DNA of 64,000 bases from Cristatella mucedo (GCA_009760855.2 WPIO01000002.1:5327001-5391000), one strand, 5' to 3'; numbered from the stretch's first letter, positions 33,434-46,358 are shown. Notes: generated from the sequence alone by a model not told the origin. Program-made: numbers and translations.

Positions 33434-34760
33434 CTTTTAAACCAGTCAACTTTTGCTTTTACTTAAGGCCTCTATCAACGCAGTTATATGTCGCCTGCCA
33501 TTATTTTATTCATGCCGGCGGGCTCTTAAAGGCAAACGGGATCCATCGTCTGGTCAGTGCTTCTGTTGTCTTTCCTAAAGAAGTTGAAGGGGTCACTGAA
33601 CGTCGCTTTTCTGTCCTGGAACCAGTGGCCCGCAGGTAACGATTAAGCAATGTAGGCAACGAGAACGACGGAAAAACCAATGGAAAACGTGCCAAGAACC
33701 GGCAGCGTAAACGCGGCTGAATATTGAAGAGGAGTCAGCTAACATAAAGGCCGAATTCAGGGGCATGCTGAAAATTCAGGGGCATGCCCCGACAAGGGTG
33801 ACAGGCCCCAGACAGTAATTAGCTAACGCAAGCCGGCAGCTAACCAAAGGGTAGCAGCAGTGGTTGTAGGTCGCGGCAGCCGACCCCAGTGGCCGACGCT
33901 AGCGTGGGAAAAGTAAACCGCTTCAGCCCGCTGCAACCTAGACGAATTAGCACCTGGGCGTCCCATATCTAAGTGGCGCCACTGAACTCGAGTCCTCCGC
34001 ACAATCGCTCTGGTGTAGATAGCGTCTCGAAGTAAGGCCAACGAGTCGTAGAAACAGAACCAATTCCCCAGGTTCGCCGACGGTAGCAGCAGGATTGCAA
34101 GGAAAACTACCCGTACCTTATAAGTCTGTGGGCTTAACAATTAGCTCTCGCTTCCGTTGGCATGAACCAAGAAGGGTGCTAAATAATCACGTTATATCGC
34201 CTTTTGTAAGGTCTAAGCCATATGCCAAGGTATCCCTTTTCCATTAGTGTAGTTCAATGACAGCTAGTAATCTCTAGCAACCGCCACAACCTTGCTCATC
34301 GTCTCGCCACATTTCGCCTGCTGCTTCGTGTAGGCTGCATGCAAGGAAGTCCTGGGCAAACAAATTGAGCTTCAGTTTTGGCTTAGATACCCACGACTCA
34401 GGCTTGAGGCAATGAGGGCCCTGACAAAGGATTCCAGAGAGTGCTTGTTTTTGCTGCTTCGGCAAACGTAGCTTTGCGGTATGTCAGGTAGCAACAGTCG
34501 GCGCTTAAGGGCTCTTCGTAAACGTCGGAGGCGCTATGCCTCGATCGGGCTGCCATCTGGAGGTAGCAGGCATTGTTGGCAACGAATGAAAATGGGCTCT
34601 CCACCATTGTTCCGATTGGTTCTTAGACTATCGCTTTTCATTGCCTCGACCGAAAGGCAGACCCAGACACCACTGCGTCCTACAAGCTTCCCAGCTAGAC
34701 AAACGTACCCCTCCCGAAGCTGGTGATGTGGGACGGTTGCTTTAATACGTATCATTTATT
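33431..34760. other. No gene recognised; one short direct repeat
   Basis: ATTCAGGGGCATGC occurs twice in about 40 bases near 33,755-33,790. Open frames on both strands at 33.8-34.7 kb have no recognisable domain. Confidence 0.4.
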
Positions 34761-34764
34761 CGCG

Positions 34765-34835
34765 CTTTTTTCACGGCAACTTTAAAGTGCTCTAGAAAGA
34801 GGTCCAGTGAGCGCTATCAAATGTATAATAATAAT
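34765..34835 (+). mobile_element. LINE-A 3' terminus fragment, diverged
   Basis: ACTTTAAAGTGCTCTAGAAA, GAGGTCCAGTGAGCGCTATC, AAATGTATAATAATAATT: a degraded LINE-A tail. Confidence 0.7.
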
Positions 34836-35539
34836 TATTTTTACTTGAAATAAACTGAGAATTAATAGGAAGAAAGAACCACTCGAGAACTGCCTTTAGC
34901 ATCACTTGCCTAACTACCGAAGCCGGCCGTTTCTACTCGACCACTGGTCGGTCGTACTTCGAGATGCTTTGACTTGTCTCTCGCAGCTGCTCAGACTCCG
35001 GACGTCATAGGTGTTACGTCAGGCGGAAATTTTGAGAATGATGACACCCTTTGTCTCTTGTTGACTACCACAATCAGTTAAAGTTAGGCTTGGAAGCTAC
35101 TTGTTTCGCTACAAGTCTGGCCGATTGCTCGAGTCTGTTTCGCCTCGAACTTCACCGGCGGTCGAGTTGACTTTTTAGATATGCCATAATTGATAATCCT
35201 TGAAGGCTTTCCATTCAGCTTCCTCACATGCATCACAAGCTGGCCGGCATTGATCGCCTTTTAGCGCTTGCCTCTCAGGAGTGCTAGGAAGGCTCTGGAC
35301 TCCAAAGTCCTGCCTGAGGTCTTTCTGCGGAAGTCCCTCCCCTGCAGGAGTGGCCAATAAAATTAGCCTGGGAACAAGATGCCCAACTGGGGGGGGATAC
35401 TTTATGACCCCCCCCCCCGCTTGCCAGAAATAGAGGCTGCCAGCTTCTGCAGCGGCTCAAAGACCCCGAGCTTTACTGAAAAGGTCGGCTGCTGGGGTCG
35501 GGTAAAAAGCCAGCCCATAGCGTCTGTCAATATTGCTCA

Positions 35540-35960
35540 GTAGTAATTGTATAGGGCTATAATCATGCAGCTGGGTGAGTCACTTCAAAGTACCAAACAA
35601 GGATTCCCCAAAGGGTACGTTACTCAAGCACTTTGTGGTCAAGGAAAGTATATTTTAATGTTCAAATACTTCGTTTGGGAGTCTTTACCTTTGCCAACAA
35701 GATGGCAGCCTTATGCAAACTGCCATGAAAGTGAAGTAGTTTTTGATGAATCCTTCTTTTGAAAATAGTGCAATGGCCCAGCCAGCTGCCTGATTTGAAC
35801 CCCATAGAATGACTATGGAGCACTATCGACAGGTGGCGTAGGCCGGGTGTTTGAACTGCACCAGTACCCGATCTTTTTCAGAAAAACTCCGGATCCTTGA
35901 AATGTGCCGCAGTAGATGCAGGATAGCAGGGATGTTAGTATTCTCTATTCCTCTCCAGAT
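35540..35960 (+). pseudogene. Tc1/mariner-type transposase relic
   Basis: These elements move by cut and paste using a DD34E/D transposase. The C-terminal region is readable in two frames: LQQDGSLMQTAMKVK with a stop (the second catalytic aspartate block), then VQWPSQLPDLNPIE followed by a stop and LWSTIDRW. The DLNPIE-x-LW block is diagnostic of Tc1-like transposases. Two in-frame stops and a frameshift make it dead. The N-terminal part is not recognisable, and I could not find terminal inverted repeats. Confidence 0.75.
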
Positions 35961-37039
35961 AATGAGGTCACATAAAATCGTGGTAGTACGACGCCACACT
36001 AAACGCTTGCATGCGCACAGCACTTGTTGGTTATTTGGTGTCAATAAATATTTTCACGTGCTTCGTGTAACTTAAGTGAGCCTGGCATTGTAGAAAAAGA
36101 CTTGAAGTACTCGAACAAATTTACAGCCACAGCAGTGGCAGCCATACAGCGAGAGTTTTTTCGAGTGTAGCTGAACGCCCTAACTTAGCACACAAGAGAA
36201 AAATCAATAGATTCAATACAGTGAAATCTAAAAATGCGCAAACTAGTAAACAGATCTGGGACACTTTTTAAAGTGCAACCAACATAGAAAAAAATAAACT
36301 AAATTATGATATCTATTCAATAAAGTGTGAATTCAAAATATAAAGATTAAGAACGCCAATGGTTTGTGAATCGATCTATGAAGTAATTACGTAACCTTGG
36401 CGTTTTTTCGCAGGTGCTAAACCAGTTCATTTTTTAAGGCTATTCCAAACACGAAAACAGTGACTAACTATCAAAAGTCTTCATAAAACATTCGATCTTA
36501 TAACCAGACGGCGAGAGTCTAGTTGTAATTATATCCTGTTCTCTCTCGCTGGCAGCAAATTTCCTCCAGCATGCTGAGAGTTGTAATATGGCTGCTACCA
36601 ATCTAAATGAGTGCTTACTTAAACAGTCATGTATTAAATTTTACCGTCTATCATCACAAAAACGTCTTTCGGATGCGTCTGCGTCTTCGGATCCACGGTC
36701 CGATCACTACACTACGCTATTGCTAGAGTAACAAGGACCAACCATATTGCTTTCATTGGGTAGTCTGACATCGACAGACTATGCAATGTGAGGAAGACTT
36801 TTATTACAAACGTAGAATTAGTCTGACAAGCCAATTGATACAGCAAAAATAAGCGAATTGAGTCTGAAAAACCTGTCTATAATGACAAAGTAAATAGCTT
36901 TAGCAAAGTGCCGCGGATTTACTCTAAAGCATTAAGCTCCAGGAACTGGAGGTCGATATAGCTTCCTCGATGTGTAATAGATAGTCAAGTTTTGAATTCC
37001 TTTTTCGTGGCATGCGTGGCATCGGCAATATAACAATTC
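35961..37039. other. No gene recognised
   Basis: AT-rich, no long open frame, no named repeat. Confidence 0.4.
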
Positions 37040-37205
37040 TTGCCACTGGGCTGTAGCCCATGGGTAAGATGCTCGCTCTTCACATTCCGGGTCGGTCCTG
37101 AGTACTGCAGTGGTCAATTCATTATTGACCACTCCTAGAGGTGGTGATATCCCTAAGGCTCTTCTACCGCTGTATAAATAAGGTTGTTGGATCAGCTTGT
37201 CGCTT
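37040..37205 (+). mobile_element. SINE-B copy 4
   Basis: A-box region GGCTGTAGCCCATGGGTAAG, decayed B box, then the body with two hairpins: AGTGGTCAAT/ATTGACCACT (10 bp perfect, 5-base loop) and ACCAC/GTGGT. It ends CTAAGGCTCTTCTACCGC. Confidence 0.75.
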
Positions 37206-37367
37206 TGTATTACTGCGGCAAGCAAGACGTTTTTCCTATTGACCGACTACAAGTGAACGAGCATTTCACTATGGAATAGCAAAAACTTATGACATCAGAG
37301 AAAATCCCCGGTGAAGCATTTTACGAGCGTCATAAATGGCTAGGTTTCAGCTGAGCGACCTGTCCCA

Positions 37368-37844
37368 TCATTTAAAAAAAACGGCCACAAAAAATACTAT
37401 GCAAGCAAAATGTGAAGCAGCTGACAATCCTTGTACTGATAAGATCTCGACTGCATTACCTTTTTGAGTATGGAAGCCATATCTTGGCGATGTTTTTGAG
37501 TTCTGCAAGTCACTGCCTGCTCTGCAAGTCACTGCCTGCATGTGTGCTTGTGAGGGGCGATAGCAACAAACTGTGGCAGACAAGGTGGTAAGGTGGCCAG
37601 GCCCGAAGCAGGTGGCCACGAGCATTAGCACCAGCAGCATGATCGCTGCTTTAAAAATCCGTTCAGGCTGCAAAGCTTTGCATTTGCCGGTAGTAGCACT
37701 GCTGTGCTCTGCCATCGCCTCACTCAAAGACACCACTCCGGATAGTTCCATCGATGAAAAGGGCTGTGAGATTAGTTCACATACGACCCTCATAGGTCGG
37801 ATTCTTAAAAGTCGTAATTGCATTCCTATACAGTGGATTGACAT
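37368..37844 (-). other. Unrecognised open frame with hydrophobic segment
   Basis: 158 residues. Internal to it, after MAEHSSATTGKC, comes FKAAIMLLVLMLVATCFG, a hydrophobic stretch of signal-peptide or membrane-anchor type, then a cysteine-rich run. It lies on the integrin strand, between the transmembrane exon of the intact gene and the PSI remnant of the paralog, where a signal-peptide exon of the paralog would be expected. No PSI motif follows directly, so this is only a candidate. It also contains a 19-bp tandem duplication (37,500-37,540). Confidence 0.22.
37500..37540. repeat. 19-bp tandem duplication
   Basis: TCTGCAAGTCACTGCCTGC occurs twice in direct succession. Confidence 0.9.
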
Positions 37845-38055
37845 CCTAAAAAACAGCGTAGAGATAGCGTTGCTTAGTCGAGAGTTATTTTCAGCTTCGG
37901 GTATCTGATCAAGCTGGCGGAGAAGGTTTCATTGCAGACTATTGTTGGCAGCGGCATGTGGAGAACATATATTATATTAATTATATTAATATAATATAAT
38001 ATAATAATAACATATTAAATACATTAAATTAATATTGACTTGCTTGAAAACTTAC

Positions 38056-38219
38056 CGTATTCCACTTTGCTCTCAGTGCTTCTTTCTTAAATCTTTCAAA
38101 CTCTTTTCGGTCATGTATTGTTACACAAACTTTCCACATTATCAGCGCCAGCAAGCCAAGAAATAAGACCCCGCCGACTATGCCGGCGATGAGAGGAATA
38201 AGGAGATCATGAGGACACT
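38056..38219 (-). CDS. Integrin beta exon: transmembrane helix and membrane-proximal tail
   Basis: The 164-bp exon follows a CTTTGCAG acceptor and ends ACG before GTAAGT. It encodes [12 protein letters not shown], then a hydrophobic helix ending LLALIMWK, followed by [14 protein letters not shown] and AKWNT. HDRKEF is the conserved clasp and talin-head motif of integrin beta tails. The exon joins the 56,936 donor in phase, forming lysine. Phase 0 at its end predicts one more exon with NPxY motifs, which I did not find. Confidence 0.95.
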
Positions 38220-41025
38220 CTGCAAAGACATAGGTGCCGATACTTGTAATCGTCAATATTTTTAGACGACAAACAGGCAGTGAAGCACGTAAGATATACC
38301 ATGACAAGCACGGAAGAAAGATCTATGCTTCGGCCCCCTTATTATAGACAAGCATAAAAGTAAGACAACATTAATTCTCTATGTATATGCCACAAGCTCA
38401 CAAGATTAACCAGTGTCAGGTTATACTTGAAATTCATCTATACGTGGATACAATGAAATGTACTGGCCTGCCCCGACCGGAGTCGACGGGCAACCTAGAA
38501 TGCAAGGCTACCGAATATTAGCCGCGGGTGGGATTTTTTTCTCTCCATGACCTAAGTCGAGGGTTTGTATTCAGCAATAGGCAATTCTGTCTTGTCCACT
38601 GCAAGTGAATGGGTGATATCTGCAAGGGCTCGCCGGCCGATATAAAAACGAAGTGATTGAATCGTCGAACCTGTACTTGTCATTTAAGCCACTTTTGATT
38701 ACCAAAGCAATGCGGAACCTAATCACCCTACTGCAGTCACATACACCAAACTCCTGTGCCACTGCCATTCAAATCGAAAAATCTGTGGTTATCATTTTCA
38801 ATTAAAAGAGAGCTGGTTCGGCGTAGGTCACGGCCGTTGCGATGGTATCGCAATCCCACCTACAGAATGTCATAGAATGTAATAAGATTTAGCTTCAAAA
38901 TATCTGCTCTATTAAAATGTGTCTAGCCATTACAAAAGCCCCTAGTTTTGAATGGTTTGGTGAGAGCACGTATTAGTAGGAGTTAGCAAAATTTGGGTAA
39001 ATTTATTGTAATAGAGAAATAACTTCGTCAAAGGCACAGGTGTATTAGCGAGCTGAGTCGGCTAGGATGGCTACTCATTCTAACATCAGCTGGGCTACCT
39101 GTAACCCGGTGTACAAGTAAATTATAAGCATGACCCCAACGACACAACGCGATAAACACCTGTGGAACCCAGGGCAACGTCGATACAGTGCAGCTACGCA
39201 GAATCGGAACATAAAGGCGCTTAGCCCTCGAAAGGGGGGTGGGTCGTGGAGTATTTTTGAGCCAGGGCGCACATTCTGCCACACTACTCAATGCTGCCAT
39301 TGCTGGGCTGCCAGCAGTAGAGGAAGCCTTTTCTAGTCAGCAGTACAACCAGCTTTTCTTTTATTAATTACTAGGTAAACAGAGTCAATTTGTAATTATA
39401 TGCATTGACATCGCTTGTGCGCTTTACAGCAGTAACAATGACGTCAGTCCATTGTTGCTGGCTTGACTCGTCGAAACACTGGCATCGGAGAGCAACCTCA
39501 CTGACGGGAGTCAGCGATTAATGCTGATTGCTGCATTCGAGGGCTGCTGTAGTGGTCAAGCCTTCCATAGTAGACGATAGCAACTTCCTGTCACGAGCAC
39601 TGAAAGCTGCTTGCTATACGTGCCATCCAACGGGTTTGCAAAAAGACATGGCGTTAACCATACGAACAGTTTCATTAACTAATTTGCATCTTTCAGTTGC
39701 TTTGTCGCTCTACAAGTCTTTTTCAAAGAATGATACCTGTAGTTAAAATCGTGGCTACTTTATCTGTATGACTTGGCCAAGCAATGGCCGAATATTTTCC
39801 GGATCGTCAGCTCGACTACTGTAATTGCCATCAGTTTGACTGTGAAAAATTTTTAATCCACAAGATTACAGAAATATGCTCTGCCACCAGAAATAAACAA
39901 TGCCGACAGAGAAACTGCCACTGAGTAGAGCATCTACATAGTTTTGAAAGCTGCTAATTTTTACGTGGTGAAACATTGTTAAAAAAACCCAAAGGTCAAT
40001 CAGCTAACGATTGACCGGCATTTATTAGTAGGCGGCTAGGTCGCATGAAGCCTGGCAAATATGTGTGTGTGTGTGCGTATGCAAGTAGTTATACATACAT
40101 TGACACCGTGGGAAGATTATCTATGCATGCAGAGATAAAATAGTTGCCGAGACGGCATACTCTCGCGATTGTTATACGATCCACGAGCTCACCTATTCTC
40201 TTCATTGCTAAATGGCTACCAGCGCTCAGAAAGTACAACTCCACAAATATGCTGGGGGCGGCGGCGATTATGCAAGCATCGAAATGCGAACCCGATCCTC
40301 ACACAAGACGGATTTATACGTTCGGCCACGGAGCCTTTTGGACTGCAAGAACTTCCAAACCAGACTACCGTCAGTATCGTACCATTGCAAAAGCGGACAA
40401 TTAGCCTTAGCCTTGGAATACTTAGTCTTGAGCAGCCGACTTGAGCAGCCGACCGCTCCAGCAGAAATGCTAGAGCTTAGTGAGGTTAATGATTCCGTTT
40501 AAGTTATTCCTAAAGACGCTCATAAGTCTGTTAAAGAAGTTAGGCTGGAAAACGAATGTGTGTGCTTCAGTGCCAAGCTCAGCCCGTCGTTGAGTTCATC
40601 ACACAAATACTAAGAATGCTTAGAAATGCAATTAGCATCTGTGACCGAATCAGAGACCTGGATGACGCCACTATCCTGCACGATCTTCGTGCCAAGCTGC
40701 AAGGTAGAAATCTGAAAACTACAAATATGGCTCAGAGCTGGACACTGGTCCAATCCAACGCGGCATCATAGCTGTATTGAATGAAATATGAAAGTTTGCC
40801 TCGGAAGTATACCGGCTGAGGGTAACGTCAGAGCACTTGCTAAGTAAAAAAGCCTTGAGCTTGTAATAAGCTTTCTTGCAGTTTTTGGCAGACAATTCGG
40901 CTCAGAGTAAAGAGCTTGCAGTGTTTACACAGCTCATTTTGGCGTCGTGAATGTTCACTTACAATGAATATAATATAACACACACAATGTATATATATAT
41001 ATATATAGATATATATATATATATA

Positions 41026-41057
<32 letters not shown>

Positions 41058-41071
41058 CATATATAAATGCA

Positions 41072-41117
<46 letters not shown>

Positions 41118-44100
41118 CACTTATAAGTGCAGCCGTACCGGTTGCTGGATTGACGCCCGAATGGAACGCGTTTGTAAGAAAGAAGACTGTGTGATATCCT
41201 CAGCTAACATTGAACTCGCGATCTTCGCAACCCGAAGTGAACATCATTCAAAACCTATTTCTAGTGAAAAGGTAAACATTGCACTGGATTAACAAGTGGC
41301 ACAGATGTGGTTTTGTTTATGTATACCGCAGTCAGTGACAGCACCTAAATGTTGTTATCTGCCAGTACTAGGCGGGTGACCCTCCCGACCACCGGCTAGC
41401 CAATCGGAGCGCAGCTAGGCGTTGGCAACGGCGCCAACGAATGAGAGCGCAGCGTACCGGTACCGCAGACGACAGAAGCTGGCGAACGTCTGGGGCGGGC
41501 TGTAGCGCTTCCGCCGGCTGAGTTGTGTAGAGTAAATAAACTGGTGGTGTTCCTCGTTGGCTAGCGTGCTGTGCCGCTCGCGAGGATAATTCAGACTACA
41601 AGCTACTTCGGCCGTAATGGAGAACGTAAAGTTCAGCCACATCGTCACTCAATTCGACGGCAGTGGAGACTTTGCTGGCTGGGTTGAAAAGTTTGATCTG
41701 GTGGCAGAGATTCAAGGTATTGTCGCTGCCGACCGCCACAAGGTCCCGCCCCTTTTTCTAACCGGTGGAGCGTTCGCCGTGTACCAAAGCATCGATGGAC
41801 AGGCGAAGAAAGACTATATCATCGTAAAAGAGGCTCTTCTGGCTGCATTTTCGGCGGATAAATTTAAAGCTTATGAAGAGCTCACAACACAGCGGCTCCA
41901 AGCTGGGGAACCTGTGGACGTATACGCATCGATTTTGGCCCGGCTGGCCGGATTGGTGAGTGCGGCTGCGAAGGATGACTTGGTAAAATGCGCTTTTGTC
42001 ACCAGGCTTACAGAGGACATCCGAAAGCAGCTAAGTGCGGCGTGTGCGCTCGACAAGATGGCGATGTCTGAGGTCGTTGAGAAGGCTCGAGCGCTTATGA
42101 GTTACCAGGAACCGAGCTACGCGGCCGCTGCTGAGGCACTAGGAGCTAGAGGCTCTCGCCCGACTCCACAGAAGCGTTTTTGTTTCTTCTGCAAAAAGCA
42201 AGGGCACATAAGTCGCAACTGCCGTTCGTCGCAAAGGCAGCGAAGGCTGTGTTTTGTATGCGGTGATGACTCGCACCTAGCAGCAATATGTCCGGAGCGT
42301 CGCACCAATGCGCAGCCAAAAAAAGAGTAAGGGGAAGCGCATGCTATAGCGCCGGCGCATTCCCCTGCTTGTCAACTCGACTGCCAACAATATATGTTCT
42401 CAACGGGGGTCGTATTATGAATGCGCTCCTTGATACTGGCTGCTCTCGGTCGATTGTGACTGAATCTTCGGTACTGCGTGCCACCTCGGCGAAGTCTTAT
42501 TCGGTTAACGAGCCAGTAATTATGTTCAACGGAGCAGTCGCTCGTTGCCGGTCGGCGTGCCGCATGATATGCTCTGTGCAGGGCATAGCAATAGAGCTTG
42601 ACTGCGTCGTATCCGAGATCGTACCGGGGTATGATATGCTACTTGGCATGGATGCTGTGCGACAGCTGGGAGGCGGGGTGATAGGCCCTGAACACGGTCT
42701 AGTAACCTTCAATGGGCGGGACAGTGCAATCGGGGCACTGTCAACCGACGTCAGTGTTTCCGACAGAGACTTTTTGGCGGTATACCGTGACGGAAAATGG
42801 GTCGTAAAGTGGCATTGGGCCGATGGCGTGACTTCTCCCACCTTGGTAAACCGCGTCGAGGCTTACTGCGTGCCCACCGACTTGCAGGCCGACTACGACA
42901 ATGAGATTCAAGAGTGGATCCAACTCGGCTGGCTAAAGCATTAGGAAGGGGAGTGTGAAGGCCTCGTGCCACTAATGGCAGTGTTCCAGAGTCATAAAGA
43001 CCAACTGCGGCCCGCCTTAGACTACCACAAGCTGAACCAATACGTTTCCAGCCACACTGCCAACGGTGACATTTGCAGCGAGAAACTTTGGGCATGGCAG
43101 CGCATGGGAAGTAACGTCAGCATTATCGAACTTCGCAAAGCGTATTTACAGCTTCATGACGACCCTTCCCTGTGGAGATACCAGGTTGTCACCTACCAGG
43201 GGAGGCGGTACTGCCTTACGCGGCTAGGCTTCGGATTACATGTAGCGCCTAAGATAATGACCACCGTGTTAAGCAAGGTGCTTTCTATGGACCCACAGGT
43301 GCGCGAAGGCACTGACTCATACGTAGACGATATAATCGCCAACAATAACATTGTCACGAATGAGCGTGTTATCTCTCACCTACGACAGTTCGGGCTCGAA
43401 GCTAAGCCCCCGGAAAAGTCGGTCAGAGGTCGCGTACTGGGGCTTTGCGTCACTGACCATGATGGAAAGCTTAAGTGGGGCAGAGATTATGATGTTGAAC
43501 CGCTACCTGGCTACCTCAGTGCACGACTCGCAGGCAGCTTTTCTCGTGGTGTGGACAATTAACGGGCCATTTTCCCGTTGCCGGATGGCTTCGACCAGCC
43601 TGTAGCTACGTAAAGAGAGCCATAAAAGACCTGTCTTGGGATGCCGAGGTCACGGAGGACGTCCTTCGGATGGCACAGGAAATCAGCCGATGCGTGATAA
43701 AAGAGGATCCAGTTTCCGGAGTGTGGAGTGCGCCGTCGCCACCCAGCGGACAGGTATGGTGCGACGCAAGCAGCTTAGCGATAGGCGCCTGCTTGCGAAT
43801 TGGAGGGCAGACGGTCGAGGATGCCTCTTGGCTTAGAAAGCCAGATGACGTAGAGCATATAAATCTGGCCGAACTAGAGGCTGTCATAAAGGGCCTAAAT
43901 TTAGCCCTGGCCTGGGGCCTGCGAGAGATCGAATTGTTTACTGACTCAGCCACTGTGCACTCGTGGCTTCGATCGATTGTCGAAGGCGATAAGCCTATCC
44001 GTACGCGAGGTCTAGGCGAGGCATTGGCTCGACGGCGGACAGCAATAGTACGCGACGTAATTAAGGAGTACGACCTTCGGGTGAGAATACAGCTGGTGTG

Positions 44101-46090
44101 TTCGGCCGACAACAAAGCAGACCACTTAACGCGAGTACCGCAGCCGTGTCTTAAGCCAATCTCGATTCTCGCAGCTGCTACTTCAGCGCAAGAAGTAGAC
44201 CTGCGAGCGTTCCACGATTTGCATCACCTATGGGTTGAACGTACGTTGTACCTGGCCAGACTCTGCTTCCCCGGCATTTCCGTAACGCGGGAGATAGCAG
44301 AACGCATTGTTAAATCGTGCATGCGTTGCCGGTCTGTGGACCCAGCCCCTGTGTCTTGGAGCCATGGACATTTGGACGTAGATTCCAACTGGCGCCGCCT
44401 GGCTATTGATGTTACTTTCTTCAACGGGGTCAAATATCTGACACTTGTCGATAGCGGCCCCAGCAGGTTTGCCATCTGGTGGCAAATACCCGACGAGAGC
44501 GAGACCTCGGTGGTCCGACACTTGGATGAAATATTCAGAGAAAGGGGCCCGCCGTGGCAGCTCTTAATGGACAATTCCGCCACTTTCCGATCGAACGCTG
44601 TTCGCCAGCTTTGCGATCGTTGGGGGATACACGCAATGTACCGCTGTGCTTACCGCTCCTCGGGAAACGGTATAGTAGAGCGAAACCGCCGAACGATAAA
44701 AAGGAATGGCAGCCCGGAGTGGGCGGGACATAATGATGATGGTGTACTGGTACAATCTCTCTGTCACCACTGGATTGGACGCCGGCTCATCGCCTTGCCG
44801 TCAGCTTTTCTCGTACGAATGGAAACCGCCGATGGCTCGCGAGCCTCGCATAGAGAGCTCTGACGGACATGATTTGATTCACGATCAGCGGGTTTTCGTA
44901 ACCCCTCCCCCCCCCCCGAGCCCATTGCACCACTCAGTGGCCTCAGGGTACAGTTACTGCCCCGGCGAAAGGAGTTGGCATTGAAATTGATGGAATCCGC
45001 CACCACTTAGCGGACATTAGACCAGTACCGAACGCCAACGAACTCCTTGACGAACACTGCGATGCCGGCCCTGGTAATACGGCCAGAGCCGACGAGCCCA
45101 GCAGACAGCTACGCCAAGATATGGCCTGAGACCACCAGCACGCTATGAGGACTACGTGCTTACTGTTTAGCCTTCTTGCTACCAAAAAGTGGAGAATGCG
45201 CCGTAGATTGATCTCCAGATCAGGCGGGCATGTGGTTTTGTCTATGTATACCGCAGTCAGTGACAGCACCTAAATGTTGTTATCTGCCAGTACTAGGCTG
45301 GGTGGCCCTCCCGACCACCGGCTAGCCAATCGGAGCTCAGCTAGGTGTTGGCAACGGCGCCAACGAATGAGAGCGCAGCGTTCCGGTACCGCAGACGACA
45401 GAAGCTGGCGTACGTCTGCGGCGGGCTTTAGCGCTTCCGCCGGCTGAGTGTGTAGAGGGAATAAAGTGGTGGTGTTCCTCGTCGGCTAGCGTGCTGTGCC
45501 GCTCGCGACGATAATTCAGACTACAAGTCTGTTAAAGAAGTTAGGCTGGAAAACGAAGGTGTGTGCTTCAGTGCCAAGCTCAGCCCGTCGTTGAGTTCAT
45601 CACACAAATACTAAGAATGCTTAGAAATGCAATTAGCATCTGTGACCGAATCAGAGACCTGGATGACGCCACTATCCTGCACGATCTTCGTGCCAAGCTG
45701 CAAGGTAGAAATCTGAAAACTACAAATATGGCTCAGAGCCGGACACTGGTCCAATGCTCCAACGCGGCATCATAGCTGTATTGACTGAAATATGAAAGTT
45801 TGCCTCGGCAGTATACCGGCTGAGGGTACCGTCAGAGCACTTGCTAAGTAAAAAAGCCTTGAGCTTGTAATAAGCTTTCTTGCAGTTTTCGGCAGAGAAT
45901 TCGGCTCAGAGTAAAGAGCTTGCAGTGTTTACACAGCTCATTTTGGCTTCGTGAATGTACACTTATAATGTATAGAATAGAACACACATACAATTTATAT
46001 ATATATATATAAATTGCATGTGCGTTATATTCTATACATTATAAGTGTACATTCACGAAGCCAATATATATATATATATATATATATCCA

Positions 46091-46129
<39 letters not shown>

Positions 46130-46316
46130 GTCCATTCATATATATTTATATCCATATATATATATATATATCCATTAGGGCGTCAATCCAGCAACCGGTG
46201 CGGCTGCACTTACAAGTATATATATATATAAGTATACAGTATATATATATAAGTATATATATATATAAGTATATATATATATAAGTATATATATATATAA
46301 GTATATATATATATAA

Positions 46317-46358
<42 letters not shown>

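Larger units (their letters stand above)
41306..45525 (+). mobile_element. LTR1: Ty3/Gypsy-like LTR retrotransposon, nearly intact
   Basis: 4.2-kb element in the integrin intron, antisense to the gene. Order: 5' LTR, gag with two zinc knuckles, -1 frameshift signal, protease (DTG), RT (YVDD), RNase H, integrase (DDE), 3' LTR. gag and the RNase H-integrase frame are open. pol has one stop (about 42,942) and one frameshift (about 43,550). LTRs are TG...CA, 295 bp, and differ by about 4-5% by eye, so insertion is not very recent. There is no short target duplication. A direct repeat of 0.8-1 kb flanks it. RT and integrase wording resembles a Gypsy-related lineage common in invertebrates, but the exact clade needs a tree. 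Confidence 0.92.

Noticed and set aside
41617-44863. LTR1 as a possible endogenous retrovirus with envelope
   Set aside because: Only about 370 bases separate the integrase stop from the 3' LTR, and no envelope-like frame is present.
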